This document shows, piece after piece, positions 44,468 through 56,737 of a stretch of 64,000 nt of DNA; position 1 is the first letter of the stretch; every line of letters starts with the position of its first letter. The position numbers and the translations under genes were made by a program. The stretch covers positions 1,674,001-1,738,000 of the forward strand of contig JAACJP010000004.1 in assembly GCA_013368375.1 (NCBI GenBank), read 5' to 3'. This DNA is from Tricholomella constricta (lineage: Eukaryota; Basidiomycota; Agaricomycetes; Agaricales; Lyophyllaceae). The notes under the pieces were generated by a model. It did not search any database, had not been told where the DNA came from, and saw only the letters and a program-made list of their open reading frames with translations.

Positions 44468-47036
44468 TCAAGCCCTAAACCTATCCTCGACTCTTGTCGC
44501 TGCTGCGACTGGGGACGGAAGAGGACCATCTACCTCTGGTGGAGGTGTCTCAGGCACAACGGGAGGCGCCGATTGCTTGTGGTGCTCGTCGAGCCATTTG
44601 TCCATATCGTCCGATTTACCGGTGAAAGGCCGCTTTCCAAGCAGCTCGATCATGTTTTCGCTAAAAGGTTAAGTGAATACAGATGATCCATGTGTCGCAG
44701 GGAATGTGTACACATACCGAGTTATCACCTCCCTTTCAAGGAGAAGACTAGCGACCTTGATAACATCATCGCGGTGCTCAGTCAATAAATTTCTTGTCCG
44801 CTCGTACGCATCGCTAGAGAAGATAAGTAAGATAAAAATAGTAGAAAAAGGAGGTAGAAATACGTACGTGATCATCCTGCGCACTTCCGAGTCCAGCATT
44901 TCCGCCGTCCGTTCACTGAAAGGCTTTGTCCAGCCTTCCTTGGCCCCTTTGTCACCACCATAGCTGACAGGCCCGATGGCCTCATTCATGCCGTAGTTTG
45001 CGCAAGCCTCGAACGCCATGCGTGTGATCTTCTGCAGATCGTCCTGAGCACCCGTCGTGATATTCTCCGATCCAAAGAAAATTTCTTCGGATACTCGACC
45101 GCCGAGGGTCATACATATCCTGTCAATCATCTGGGGAGTCGAGAGGAGATACCGGTCGGGTGGTAGATACTGGATCAAAATTAGACCTCAGAAGACAAGT
45201 TAGAATGGCACTGAGATTTACCTGAGCGTAACCTAACGCGCCAGTTCCCCGAGGAATGATGCTGACCTTCAGCAGGGGATCGGCATGTTCCAAGAACCAC
45301 CCGCAGACGGCATGGCCTGCTTCATGATACGCCACAGTCTTCTTCTCTTCAGGGCTCAATACCCGGCTCTTCCTTTCAAGCCCTACGATAACACGCTCGA
45401 TGGCAGTGTCGAAATCGACGGACTCGACGTATTCCGAGGCCTTGCGCGCCGCATGCAGCGCTGCCTCGTTGCAAACATTGGCAATGTCTGCGCCGGAAAA
45501 ACCGGGGGTGAGGACAGCGAGCTTCTGAGCGAAGCTGTCGAAGCCTTTGACCAAGTCCTCGGCGAGGCGGAGAGGGCCAAGATGGACCTTGTAAATGCCT
45601 TTGCGGCCAGAGACATCTGGAAGATCGATGGCAATGTGTCGGTCGAATCGACCTGGGCGCATGAGGGCAGGATCGAGGACATCAGGTCGATTGGTACCAG
45701 CTAGGACGACGATGTGCTCATTAGTGCCAAATCCATCCATCTCCACCAACAGTTGATTGAGCGTGGACTCGCGCTCATCATTTCCGCCGAAATTTCCGCC
45801 TTTCGATCGAGATTTCCCGATGGCGTCGATTTCGTCAACGAAGATGATGCAGGGGGCGTGTTTCTTGGCTGACGCAAAGAGATCCCGCACCCGCGAAGAT
45901 CCGACACCCACAAACATTTCGACGAACTCGGAGCCGGAGACGGACAGGAAAGGAACTGAGGCTTCTCCCGCAGTGGCCTTTGCAATGAGGGTTTTACCAG
46001 TTCCCGGGGGGCCGGAGAGAATAGCGCCTCGCGGAATTTTGGCACCCAACCTCTCGTATTTGGCCGGCTCCTTGAGGAATTTGACAAACTCCATGATCTC
46101 CTCTTTGGCCTCGTCCATGCCTGCAACATCCTTGAACTTTGTCTTCACCTCCGTGTCCTTATTGAAAAGCTTGGCGCGACTCTTCCCGATGCTGAAGATA
46201 CCGCCGCCCGAACCCCCGCTGCTCCGCCGGGACATCCAGTACAGGAAACCGACTAAAAGAACGGTCGGGGCGAAATTGAGAGCGGCGCTGAAAGCGGAGA
46301 TTTCGTCCTGGTAGGCTACGGGAATGCGTTCATAGCTGGGGATGCCTAGTTCGGCCTGGGCCTCGTCCAGCTTGCGTTCGAATGCATCTACGCTGCCAAT
46401 CGAGAAGTGGAATTCTCCAGTGGGGGCGGCAGGATAAACAGCACCGGTTGCGTTGGCGTGGAGCTTGACACGGACCTTGTGGCCGTTCACAACGGTAAGC
46501 TTTTCGACGAGACCCTTATCGAGGAAGGCAGTCCTAAACTCCTGCCAGGTGATCTCGCGCGAGGTCGAGCCGCTTGTATTGGAATACGCAAGGTAAGCTG
46601 CGGCGGAGGCGGCCATCCATGCTAGCTGATTATTGGAAAAGCTGTTGTTGTTGCCTGGTGGTGGAGGTTCGCTGTTCTGCTTGCGCTTGTCGGAATTGGG
46701 CTCGGATTTATGTGAGAAATCCTGCTTGGGCTGTGATGACTGCTGCTGGTAATGCTGAAAGAAACCTTCGAGAGCCTTGGGAATATCGGGTTTCTGCGGG
46801 GGTTTAACGGGAGAAGAGTCCTGCTCCTGGTGTTCTGTAGTGGGATTCTCTACCTCTCTTTCCTTGCCCTTCACGGCCTGGCCGGGTTCCGCTCCTGGTT
46901 TGGCATCGGTAGGGGTCGGCTTGGAGGATTTGGTAGGAGTTCTAGAATTAGAGGGAGTAGCGTAACGGCGTGCAGTAGAAAGGGCGAGTCTACGATTGTT
47001 GGCAAGGGAGGCAGCACGGAAAGAACGAGAAAGCAT
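44468..47036 (-). CDS. Mitochondrial m-AAA metalloprotease (Yta12/Afg3, FtsH family)
   Basis: This inner-membrane AAA protease faces the matrix and handles protein quality control and processing. It starts [20 protein letters not shown], a good mitochondrial presequence. A Pro/Glu-rich linker follows, then two hydrophobic segments near residues 138-151 and 254-268. The AAA module has Walker A GPPGTGKT (about 342-349), Walker B IIFVDEID (397-404) and the arginine-finger region RPGRFDRHI. The zinc-protease site HEAGH is at about 571-575. Further exons give [32 protein letters not shown], then the C-terminus [19 protein letters not shown]. All catalytic residues seen are intact. Whether it is the Yta12 or the Afg3 paralogue cannot be decided here. 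Confidence 0.93.
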
Positions 47037-47142
47037 CGAGAGAGAGAGAAGAGAGAGTGGGAAGTAAAATTAAATAAATACAGTAAGCCACAAATTTATC
47101 GCCGATCCGACGCGCGTCACACTCCGATCTCATTGGTCATCG

Positions 47143-48450
47143 CTACAAATCCATGATCCAGTTGAACAACGCTCCATTCACTTCCCCATCATGCGATACC
47201 ATCAGCCAACGCCCACCACTGAACTCACGAACTGACCCCTCTAAACAGTTATGTTTCGTCGTCGCTATTCCCAACACAGACCGCGAAATGTAGTCGTGAC
47301 TTGCTGCAGCAAACAACACAGGTTGTTTGATTATATACTTGTCCGGCGGTACGGCTACCAATTCATGTCAACGTCGTAGAAAGAAACCATCTAGCGTCCG
47401 CCCACCTTTGTCGTCCGCAGCGTTGACACCGGCCACTATTGCCTGTCAATGCAAGGTGCGTCAACTCTCTCTTGAAACCCTGTCCACGAACCTTGAACCA
47501 ACACAGAGGCGCTTCAAACCCGTCCTTGAAAGCGTCGAACCAATGTTGCATATGCTTTGAAAGAAACCCCATAGAATAATTTGTCAGATGTAACTTAAAC
47601 AGAGTACGAGGTACCTTTGGCGACAGATAAGGAGGGAGCGGTGTCTTCTTGTCAGCTTCTAACCACGCCTTGAGAGCGCCAATAGGGGCAACCTCTGTGA
47701 CCCACATCTTTGGATCGTTTGGGAACATGGCGCTGAAAAACGACTCCAGCTGTAATAGTCATCATCAGAGTGCCAAAGGCCACATGAATCCACTCACATG
47801 ACCTTCAATGATATTCGCAGAAGTGTCTTCGGCGAAGAAGAGAATATGGCCGACCAGCTCGTACCCACACATTTTCTTTGTCTTTAGCAAGCGAGGAAAT
47901 CAACATTCCATTAGTACGTTCAAAAGTGGACACAGGAACTTACTGCGTATGCGGTGAATTCCATTGTGTGCATTGGCCTCGGTGCAGAGTACGGGACAGC
48001 GAGGAACGCGTAGCCAAGGAATCGCGTCTCGTGAAGATTCGCAAGTCGCGATACAATTTTCGAGCCTCTAGAAAGAAGAGAATGTCCTAAATTTCCTCAC
48101 CTACAGTGCTAGAACAGACTTGCAACCAACATGTCATGGCCAATGGCGACCACCTTGTCAAGCCCTTCCGCGTCCAAGATGTCCACGATGTCTTTGCAAA
48201 TTAAACTCGGTTTGTACGCCTCCGGATTGGTGGGTTTGGAGGTCTTGCCGAACCCTAGCATGTCGGGAACGACCAGACGAAAGCCGTGCCCGCCAAAGAA
48301 TGCGACCTGCTTCCACCACAAGCAGGAGGTCGCCGGAAAGCCATGGAGGAACAGGAGTGCTGGCAAGGATGCATCTTTAGCTGGCAGATGATAGTACTGG
48401 TACTCAAAGCCCCGAGATGTCGTCAGCGTCTTGTACAGTGTAGGCTCCAT
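47143..48450 (-). CDS. Epoxide-hydrolase-like alpha/beta hydrolase, catalytic His apparently lost
   Basis: This protein has the alpha/beta hydrolase fold of the epoxide hydrolase type, in several exons. It starts MEPTLYKTLTTSRGFEYQYY. The oxyanion motif is LFLHGFPATSCLWW. The nucleophile elbow reads AIGHD, joined across an intron to IGSKIVSRLANL. The cap region includes HLESFFSAMFPNDPKMW. Near the C-terminus a segment HDYISRSVLG probably holds the acid. The position where homologues carry the catalytic histidine (usually GHW or DHW) reads GGRWLMVSHDGEVN, with Arg at 47209-47211. The protein may be inactive or may use another residue. Substrate unknown. The fold is confident, activity doubtful. 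Confidence 0.75.
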
Positions 48451-48675
48451 CTGGGCTCGGAGTTAGTACTGAGAAAGCACCAATAAGCGAGCCAGGTATC
48501 TATTTATGTAAAGACGTCTAGCTCGAAAGTTTAGTAAACCGCCACTCATTTCGAGAACAGCGTCGTTCGTCAGGAATGTTGGGCGTGCTCAGTTGATTCA
48601 GCGGATAAAGCCAATGATGGAGAGTGAGTAGATTCTGCTGAATAATCCATATATTTACATTTGATAGAGATTCCT

Positions 48676-50648
48676 TTATTCATCTTCACCTTCATCCTGG
48701 ACCTCGAATGCACAGCAAAACTGATCTTTGTCCAGTAATATGAGACCCTTACCGTCAGGCGCCCATCTGAGGTCCCTCGTTTCGAATTTTTCTACAGCAG
48801 ACGAGGAAAGTGGTGGTCACCATCGAGGCGCCGGATAGAAGCAGGTGTACTTACTAGCCGGAATGCCTATGCATTCGGCGATCTCCTCCTCCTCACCTCC
48901 CTCGCCCACCCATTCGTTACTCCAAGTATACATGCTCTGGCTTCCGCAACAGAGGGCCAAGCTGCCTTTTCGAACAGGATTCCAACGCACATGCTGAACA
49001 GGCTGGGCGTGAAGGAGAACACTCCTTAGTCTGGGAGTGAAGCTCTGGGAAGTCGTCGGAAAATCAAATATATGTACTGCAGTCGGTGTGTTCTCTAAAA
49101 GGAATTGTAAGCTAGACACATAGGACAGGAATAAGGTGCTAACCAAAACGGACGCAAAGGAGACTTCCGTTTGTATTCCAGTCTATCTGAGCGGCCCCGC
49201 TTTTTGGATTGGATTTTGTTGCGTCTGAACGTACAAGGGTTATTGTATAGGGACCATGCAGTCGGTCATCTGTGGGACACTTTGTCAGAGCTGCATCGAG
49301 AGGCGTAATATAATCATTACATGAAAGAAATCCACGGCCTTCGGTGGTTTCAAGCCACCTTGGGGGCTCTCGCCAAATCGTCTGGAAGAAAAATTTAACG
49401 CGATAACGTCATAGTCGAGGAAAACACATACAGTACCAGCTGGAACCCTCCCCGACAGCTCTAAAGTCGCAACTGGAGACCAGCTGAGGTTGTCCAGAAT
49501 GTGTAGCTGGGAAGAATATCAGAAACAGTAGCATTCGTCTAGCAGGTCGGATTTACCTTGTCATCCCAGCCACCTATGGCAAGGAACATTCCATTCGGAT
49601 GCCAGGAGACACATCGAATACCCAACCCTGGGTCGCGTTCGGGAGAGAATGTGGCTATTGTACTACCAGCAAGATTCAAGATGTAGAGCTTGTACTGTTT
49701 TCGAAATTTAAACATCCGAAACGGACATAGACTGTTTTCTAACCTCTAACGGGCCCTCCCACGTCGCCAGATAGTTCCCATTGGGAGAAAGAGACAGGGA
49801 CGATAGTGAGGAAGTTGGGAGTGGGAAGTGCTGTACTATATTCACCGAACAGGGTTACAGGGAAAGACGAGGGGGGCTGACGTACCCTGACTAACTTATA
49901 CGAGTCAGAAACGTCATAAAGGCCCAAGGTCTCTTTGGACTTGTGACGCTCAGCCAGGATAAAATACCGCCCATCTGACCGAAATGCATACCCTGACAAG
50001 AGCCATCATCAGAAAATCGTTAGCTTCGGCGGAAAACCCTACCTCTGTCAGGATGGACGGGAAATTGAATATAAGTGGCAGCTCCAGTTATCAAAGACCA
50101 TAGAGTCACGCGCAACTTGCACAATGGAGGTTAAAACTCCTAACTCCTAAGAGCTCAGACTAGAGGGGAGGATCACTTACACCCCACTCTGAAAAACAGA
50201 GGATAGTCCGTCCATCAGGGGCCCACTCTGCCTTGACAAGACCTAACACCCCAGTTAAAGTCTATAATTGAAAGTAGAGAGATGGATCACCTTCAGCTCC
50301 ACAGTCTATACGGCCAGTCCACTCTTCGTCGCGGAGTTTCTGAAGATGAACGACTCCGCGCTTGGCACAGGCAGCGAGGATATATTCAGAATCACAGGAC
50401 CAGCCCACATGAGAAATCCAGGCCTCCTGGGAAACGTTGGTATTTGATGTAACGGGTTTTGATTTGAAAGTGGCAAGAGACGCGTGTGTGGGAGATCGCG
50501 ACGCGTCGACGAGCCAGGTCCGTGTGATCTGGAGAGTATCTGTACGTCTTACGATGATCCGGTCCTGCACCACTGTCAGGATGAAATGGGCGCCAGGGCT
50601 GAAGGCCACGAGGGAAGCCGACTGCTTGTAGATTTCAGTAAAGTCCAT
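48676..50648 (-). CDS. WD-repeat protein Wdr8 / WRAP73
   Basis: This seven-bladed WD-repeat protein of about 500 residues belongs to the Wdr8/WRAP73 family, which works at spindle pole bodies or centrosomes with an Msd1/SSX2IP-type partner. It starts MDFTEIYKQSASLVAFSPGA. Repeat text includes GWSCDSEYILAACAKRGVVH, WAPDGRTILCFSEWGVRVTLW, the IRCVSWHPNGMFLAIGGWDD blade, and the family's C-terminal RWAPDGKGLILLDKDQFCCA. It ends QDEGEDE. Introns are short and joins restore blade repeats. No other domain is present. The WGVRVTLWS and VSWHPNG-FLAIGGWDDK blocks were decisive for the call. Confidence 0.82.
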
Positions 50649-50855
50649 TCTCAGAAATTTGAGGTTGGTAAGATCGTTGCAACTTAGGGGCGTTTGGCGA
50701 GGGATTAGTCAACAATCTGCCCCATGTGACCCACTTTCTCTTCAACGGTCCGCATTCTTTAATCTCGACGGCAATGTCTGTACCCTGCTACCCGGAAAAT
50801 CTGTCTTCTTTAATGTTCGAGAAATTCGCCGTAATATGGGTCCTTGTTCTAGCAA

Positions 50856-53111
50856 ATGGTCAATCGTTCCATTTGTTCCGAGGTCACCATTGCTCGTAAG
50901 AGTATCAACTCTGCCCAGCTTGGCCCCCAAGAGGACGTTGATCCATATCTCGTCGAATTCGACCCCGGCGATCCCTTAAACCCAAAGGCTCGTGAGATGT
51001 CCCCGATTATTTTTTTGCTGCTGACCTATATCCCATTTACTTCAGAATTGGTCGAACCTGCAACGATGGTATCTTACGATGGCGAGTGGGATTCTCGTCC
51101 TTAACGCGTCAGAATAATTGTTTCTCTTCAAAGCTGCTTCTACTAAGCTGATATTGAAATCCTCAGGACATTCGCGAGTTCTTCGCGTACGTCTCTAAGA
51201 ACGAGATGCTGGTCATAATTCTGATACATTGCTCAGCCGTTGGGATTATCCAGCCCTTAACGAAGGAGCTCGGCATGTCTCAAAAAGCTGGCGTCCTTAC
51301 CATCTCCCTCTTTGTTGCAGGATATTGTGTTGGGTTCGTATTCAGTCCCATGTTTTCAGGGTAACTCAGTCTGAATTTTTCTGTTCAAGGCCTCTGTTAT
51401 GGGGTCCTCTATCAGAGCAGTATGGCCGCCGACCGGTGTTCATATATACCTTCATCGTATACACTGTGCGTCTCACCTTTATTTCGAAAAATGTTCTACA
51501 TAATAACCAAGGTGCAGGTTTTCCAGGTTGCTGCCGCTCTTGCAAGGAATACAGCATCTATTCTAGCATTTCGCTTTTTGGGCGGTGTATTTGCTGCTGC
51601 CCCATTGACAAATTCTGGGTGTGTACGCGCATTTATTCCTGTTGTCATATCATCCTGATAATTATTCTGCAGTGCATTGATTTCTGATATATGGGACGTC
51701 AAGGCCAGAGGAAAGGCGCTTGCGATATTTACTGTTGCGCCATTTGCTGGTCCAGCACTAGGGCCCACTGCCGCAGGGTTTCTCGGAGAACACACGACAT
51801 GGCGATGGCTATTTTGGGTTTTGGCCATGTTTGTACGGCACTCTTTCTAGCAGCCTGTTTTGAGCTGCTCATCTTTGTTTAAAAGGCTGGAGTGTGCTGG
51901 ATCATGATCATCTTCACAATGCCCGAGACCTACTCGTGAGCTTCTTCAGTTTCTTTACTTACCTTGTTGCAGTGCTTACGCCTCACAAGCCCTGTTCTGC
52001 TGATTCGCAAAGCTGAGCAGAAAAGAATTGAAACGAACGATAGCCGTTACTACGCGCCAATGGAAAAGGACGTGATCACCGCGTTTCAGCGAGCCGAGCG
52101 TGTTCTTGCACGGCCCTTCGTTATATTCTTCCAAGAACCGATGCTTATGGCCCTTACAATGTACATCAGTGTACGTTTGCCGCTTTTTCTCGTCACAAGA
52201 GCTTACTGATATGGTTGCGCGCATAGTTCGTTTACGGCTGCATATATCTTCTGTTCCAGGCATATCCTGTGGTCTTCATCCAAGGTCACAAATTATCGGC
52301 TGGGGTTTCCAGTCTCATGTTTATTCCCATCCCGATCGGCGGAACAATTGCTGTGATATTCGTATGTCACTTTTTCCTCCTCCCAGATTTGCATCTTTTT
52401 GAGCTCTTTGCAGTATGTTTTGATATACAATCCAAAGTATGAACGGGAGGTCGAAAGATGTGCACCATATCCCGTTCCACCAGAGTTTCGGTTAGAAATA
52501 GCTCTTATCGCGGGCCCGCTCTTTGCGGCATCATTTTTTTGGTTCGCGTGAGTAGCATGGTTATGGCTGTCGACGTTCTCTGACTTGTTAAACAGCTGGA
52601 CTTCCCCCTCGAAGATATCATTCTGGGCTCCGATGTCGTCTGGGTTGCTCATGGGGTTCGCTATCAGTTGGATCTTCGTACGTGCTTTCATGCAATTCAA
52701 ATCGCAGATCTTTCAGCTACTACACCAGCTGGGCTTGTTCAACTACATCGTGGACGCGTATATTACGGTGGCCGCATCGGCTTTGGCTTCCAACACCGTG
52801 ATTCGCAGCCTTTGCGGAGCGGCATTTCCGGTACAGCACCCCCATTGATTTTCTGTTCAACAAGCTAACCCCCCCCTAGCTTTTCACACCCGAAATGTAT
52901 GCTTCCCTTGGGCCCAGATGGGCGTCATCTTTGGTTGGCTTTGTTGCCATCGCTATGATACCCATACCTCTCGTTCTGCAAAGGTTCGTCCATGCCTATC
53001 ACATCATGTTATGAGCCCGCATACGAATCTTCCCCAAGGTATGGTCCGACCTTACGTCGAAAATCCAAGTATGCACCCGCACAGGATCTCGTCGCATTGG
53101 ACGAGAAATAG
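50856..53111 (+). CDS. MFS transporter, DHA1 (drug:H+ antiporter-1) type
   Basis: A twelve-helix transporter of about 530 residues in roughly ten exons. Readable strings are EFDPGDPLNPK then NWSNLQRWYLTM (family start), QPLTKELGMSQKAGVLTISL, GPLLWGPLSEQYGRRPVF (helix 2-3 motif), FRFLGGVFAAAPLTNSG, DVKARGKALAIF, GPALGPTAAGFL, TWRWLFWVLAMF, MPETYSPVLL, and the C-terminal block LFTPEMYASLG. It resembles fungal multidrug/polyamine exporters. The first intron looks abnormal because joining NPK to NWSN in frame requires a GC donor (50988-51045); see findings. The start codon at 50856 is the best ATG but uncertain. The substrate is unknown. Confidence 0.75.
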
Positions 53112-53387
53112 GCAGACATAGACTCTCAAATAGAAGCACGTTAGATTACGGTAATCTTGCAGTATAACTTAATAAACCGGCTTGTTGACCAAAAGATCCA
53201 AATGTGATCGTTCTGGAGATGTGGCGCTTTGGATTTTGAGAGTATTTAAGCTCGATGGCATCGTGCCATTGCACTGAGATTGATGTCCGGAATGATATTT
53301 GTGAATGTATGTCAAGGCCATCTGGTTCCCACGAACCTGTCCCTCGAAAACCCTCTGAACGCTCAACCAGCATACGTCTTCGTCAAG

Positions 53388-53824
53388 ATGCCGCCCATGG
53401 GATTCAACGGGATAGTCACCAAAGCCGGTTTCATGGACAAGACGGTTACCGTCACCGTTTCTAGATGGGTCATTCACAAATTAACTGGCAAGGTACGTCT
53501 ACTGCTCATAATGACGATATCGGCGCTCTTACACTTTGAACAGCGCATAGAAAGGAGCAAGAAATATCTCATCCATGACGAAAAAAATCGTATGTCGTGT
53601 CTCACTTTATAGCATAATATTTACTACCCTCTGCCGCAGAACTACGCAAAGACGACCTTGTCACAATTCGTAACTGCCCACCGATATCCGCTATGAAGCG
53701 GTTCAGGCTCGAAAGATTATTGAAGAGCCCAGCAACCGAACGGGATATTGCTCGCGCTCAGATTGCACAAGCTGCCACATCCACTATAACGGCAGGACGA
53801 AAAACTATTTCGTTGACTTCATAA
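53388..53824 (+). CDS. Mitochondrial small-subunit ribosomal protein uS17m
   Basis: This is an S17-family protein of the mitochondrial ribosome. Three exons (53388-53492, 53544-53597 approx., 53641 approx.-53824) begin MPPMGFNGIVTKAGFMDKTV and continue VTVSRWVIHKLTGK, RIERSKKYLIHDEKN and LRKDDLVTIRNCPPISAMKR. The last three are the core S17 signature. An upstream in-frame ATG at 53283 would add 35 residues with no presequence character, so the later start, which resembles other fungal copies, is preferred. It is convergent with prefoldin, with under 90 bp between stop codons. Confidence 0.85.
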
Positions 53825-53911
53825 GAATCCAATCCTTGGCGCACCAAGTTACCACCAAGAAGAGCCTATTCACAATAATACACACACTATCCACTCGAGG
53901 AGGGCTCGTAT

Positions 53912-54472
53912 TTACAATGCGAGTGCACTGGACAGTTCGGTGGTAGTAGCTGGTGTCTGTTTGGCTTGCAGTTGCTGGAGGGCAGTCTGGATATCCACAA
54001 GCTGTGTAGAGAATCAACAACTCGACGGATAACATATCCATGCACTTAATACGAACCTCACTCTTCTTTTTATCCTGCTTCCCCTCTATGTCTTTCAACT
54101 GAGCCTCAACTCGTTTACTATGAAGGGATCAGTAGGCTAGCGAAACAAGAGAACAGTGCACACATTTCTCCACGAATAAACTCCAGTCGCGTTTCGACGT
54201 TGCTCTTCGCTTCCATCTGGTCTTGCTTCACCAGGACGGGGCCCATTAGCTTGAAGACTCTATTTTCGGGGGTCAAAAGAGCAAATTCCTATCAAAATCT
54301 ATCAGTAGCTATTTGACAAAAGCAGATCTCCGCTGACCTTTTTCACGAGCTCGTTTTCCGACAGCTGCGCATCCAGTCTCTGTCGCGCTTCGACGGCATT
54401 GGACAAATCTCCTTGTAATTTCTGAAATTCGGCGGATGCCCTTTGAAGCCTAACCTGCAGAGAGTCGGACAT
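53912..54472 (-). CDS. YKE2: Prefoldin subunit 6 (beta type)
   Basis: Prefoldin is a hexameric chaperone that passes nascent actin and tubulin to the CCT chaperonin. Four exons encode about 120 residues: MSDSLQVRLQRASAEFQKLQ, the hairpin strand region with NELVKKEFALLTPENRVFKLMGPVL-type text, VETRLEFIRGE, KRVEAQLKDIEGKQDKKKSE and the C-terminal helix. Two coiled-coil helices flank the short beta hairpin, typical of beta prefoldins. The VFKLMGPVLVKQ string marks subunit 6 rather than 2. Confidence 0.88.
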
Positions 54473-54708
54473 ACGAGTAGTTTGTCTTGAGCGTATCTAC
54501 AACCGCGTTCATTTGTCATCAGCATCAGCCCGCACCCGATGCATTTGCTCATTCTCGTAAAAACTTTGGAATACAGGGCATGACAATTGCTTTATGAAAT
54601 AATCCATGAGAACTGATTCCACAGTCAAAAATTAGAATCGAATAATGTTGTAATCTCTCCAAGGTGTTACGGCGTAGTGGAGGATAGATATGTGATTCCT
54701 CTCAAAGT

Positions 54709-56391
54709 CTACATTCGGCGTTGGCGTTCGCTTCCGACTAATGCCAGTAACAATACAATACAAAGGAGGGGTGGTTGAGCTTGAGGGTCTGCTTCCCCGG
54801 AGGTCGATCACATACCTGCCTGTTGTCGTCTATATTCTCGAAGTTCCTTCGTTTTGTCAGGCCCTCTTATTTTCCCCCATCCAGCAAGGGGTACAACGAG
54901 GGCTGTCGCATTATCATCCCCACCCAATTCTTGAGCGAAAGATAAAATGGAATCCGCAGCAGTTTTGGGATCCCGTGCGTCTCGGGCTAGATCAACGACC
55001 TCATCGTCTGAGAGGATTGATGATACACCGTCCGACACGAAGACCAGGTAAGCCCAGTCCTTCCCTATACAGCATTCGTATAAAATGTAGAATATATATA
55101 GAATTCAAGGATTAACCTTCCAAGAGTTTTGTTTGGACTTGTGGCTCGGGCGTTACCCCGTACTTCTTATAGCGGAGGTCCCCAAGGCTGAAAAGATGTG
55201 AACTTATATGCCACTAGAAGACAGAGGCCGACCGACCACCGGGTGTTTGAAAGAGCGCCCATCCATCTAAAGACAATGAGGGAGAAAATCACAGTGGAGA
55301 ACGGATGGCTTACCTCGATTCGCCAAATGAGTCGGTTATGAGAGAAGATCCCATCATGCGACGAAGTCGTATAGTTTCTACATGCGCGTCGGCATGATGA
55401 TTTTCCGTCATCGGTACAACCTGCCCATTATCGGTAGAGCATAGAAGCACCCTCGTGTCCCTTTTATTGGTGAATTGACTGATAATACGTCCGAAAGAGA
55501 AAATATCATGACTTACCCGCAATGGGCTACTGTCAGCGCGAGTGTTTGAGCAGAGAAGAAGGGTGTGGCAGGGGCATCGAGAGAATGAAGAAGGGCAATC
55601 GATGCAGTTGCTCCACATGACTGAGAAACCTCATCAGTCGATAGATTCCTGTCCACCTGTTCTGCAATCGCGTCAAGCAACTGGGGAGAGTGAAGGATGG
55701 GCATACCTCGAAAAAGGCCTCTGTGGCACGAGCCTCGAGGTCTAAAGGCGGCGTGTCTCCTGTGTCGTGTACCCATGGTGCCAACGCACCACCTTTGAAG
55801 CGCTTAAAGTAGCCGCCCAGCTCTTTGATCCACAGAAATAGCTCAGGAATCGCCGTCTTTTTAACAGATTCAAAAATTCCATGGAGCTCCTGACGTAGAT
55901 ATTGGGATACTGCAGAACCTCCGTGTCTAAACCTATTAGCACGTTAAGTGCGAGAGACAGATGATCCGCGTACCCGTCGTAGATGCCAACAAATACGACC
56001 TGGCTCGAGAACGCGTCGCCAACTTTTTTCGGGTCCCAGTCAACGCCGTGGGATTTCTTGACACTCACACGGAGTTCTTCAGGATCCAAGGCTAAGGTTG
56101 CAAATGCATAGAAATCCTCTTGATGGCTAAGAGGGCGTTATTTAGCAGGCTTTGCACTCACGGCAAGGAATTCGCACCTTCTGTTTCCGCGAGAGTTGGC
56201 TACACCAATAACTTTTGGTGATGCCAGTGGGACTCGAATCACCCCGCCTGTTGTTGAAGTTAAAAAGGACCAGGGAGAAACAAAATCAAAAGTTGCGCAC
56301 CTTGCGTAGCGAGGCGAACATAATCATGGTATCTCGCAAAGTTCTGGAGGATCGAACTAGGCTTACGAGGGTGCAGGAGTCTAAGAGCCAT
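54709..56391 (-). CDS. PP2C-type protein phosphatase, probably mitochondrial (Ptc6-like)
   Basis: A metal-dependent Ser/Thr phosphatase of about 400 residues in many exons. The first exon MALRLLHPRKPSSILQNFAR looks like a mitochondrial presequence. It is followed by GVIRVPLASPKVIGVANSRG and HQEDFYAFATLAL, then the metal-binding VFVGIYDGHGGSAVSQYLR, SGATASIALLHS-type text, TRVLLCSTDNGQ, the RCLGDLRYKKYGVTPEPQV block and LVFVSDGVSS. The GGDDNATALVV motif completes the metal site. It ends VGSERQRRM across a last intron. The aspartates of the metal centre are present. The Ptc6 relation (mitophagy, pyruvate dehydrogenase) is inferred from the presequence and C-terminus. Confidence 0.82.
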
Positions 56392-56737
56392 TCACTTTGT
56401 GGCTACAGGCAGCATCCCACCTGTACAGAGTCGTAGAGGTGAATTTCGGGAACAGGGGTGATACAAGTAGGTGGCAAGGTTGACAGCACTCACCTGATCT
56501 CTTCTTATATTAATCATTCACCCCATGAAATGAATTCGCGATGGCGACACCTTCCAGCTTCTTGTAAGGCTTGAGAAGCATACACACTGCTGTGGTCTAG
56601 TGAGCTCTGACGGATTGCCTGTAGCTCGGCAGTAATGCCAGGAAATGTACTGAACGGTTTGTACCGATCATGACTTGTCGAGTATCGAATTCCGATTTTA
56701 ATTGCTTCACTCTGCTGTCAACCACCATCTCGGTAAG
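56392..56737. promoter_or_regulatory. Divergent promoter region, PP2C / Vps20
   Basis: About 346 bp separate the start codons of two divergent genes. No gene, repeat or clear factor site was recognised. It presumably contains both 5' UTRs. Confidence 0.35.

Noticed and set aside
53283..53387. Longer start for uS17m at 53283
   Set aside because: The added 35 residues do not look like a mitochondrial presequence, while the start at 53388 matches the usual family beginning.
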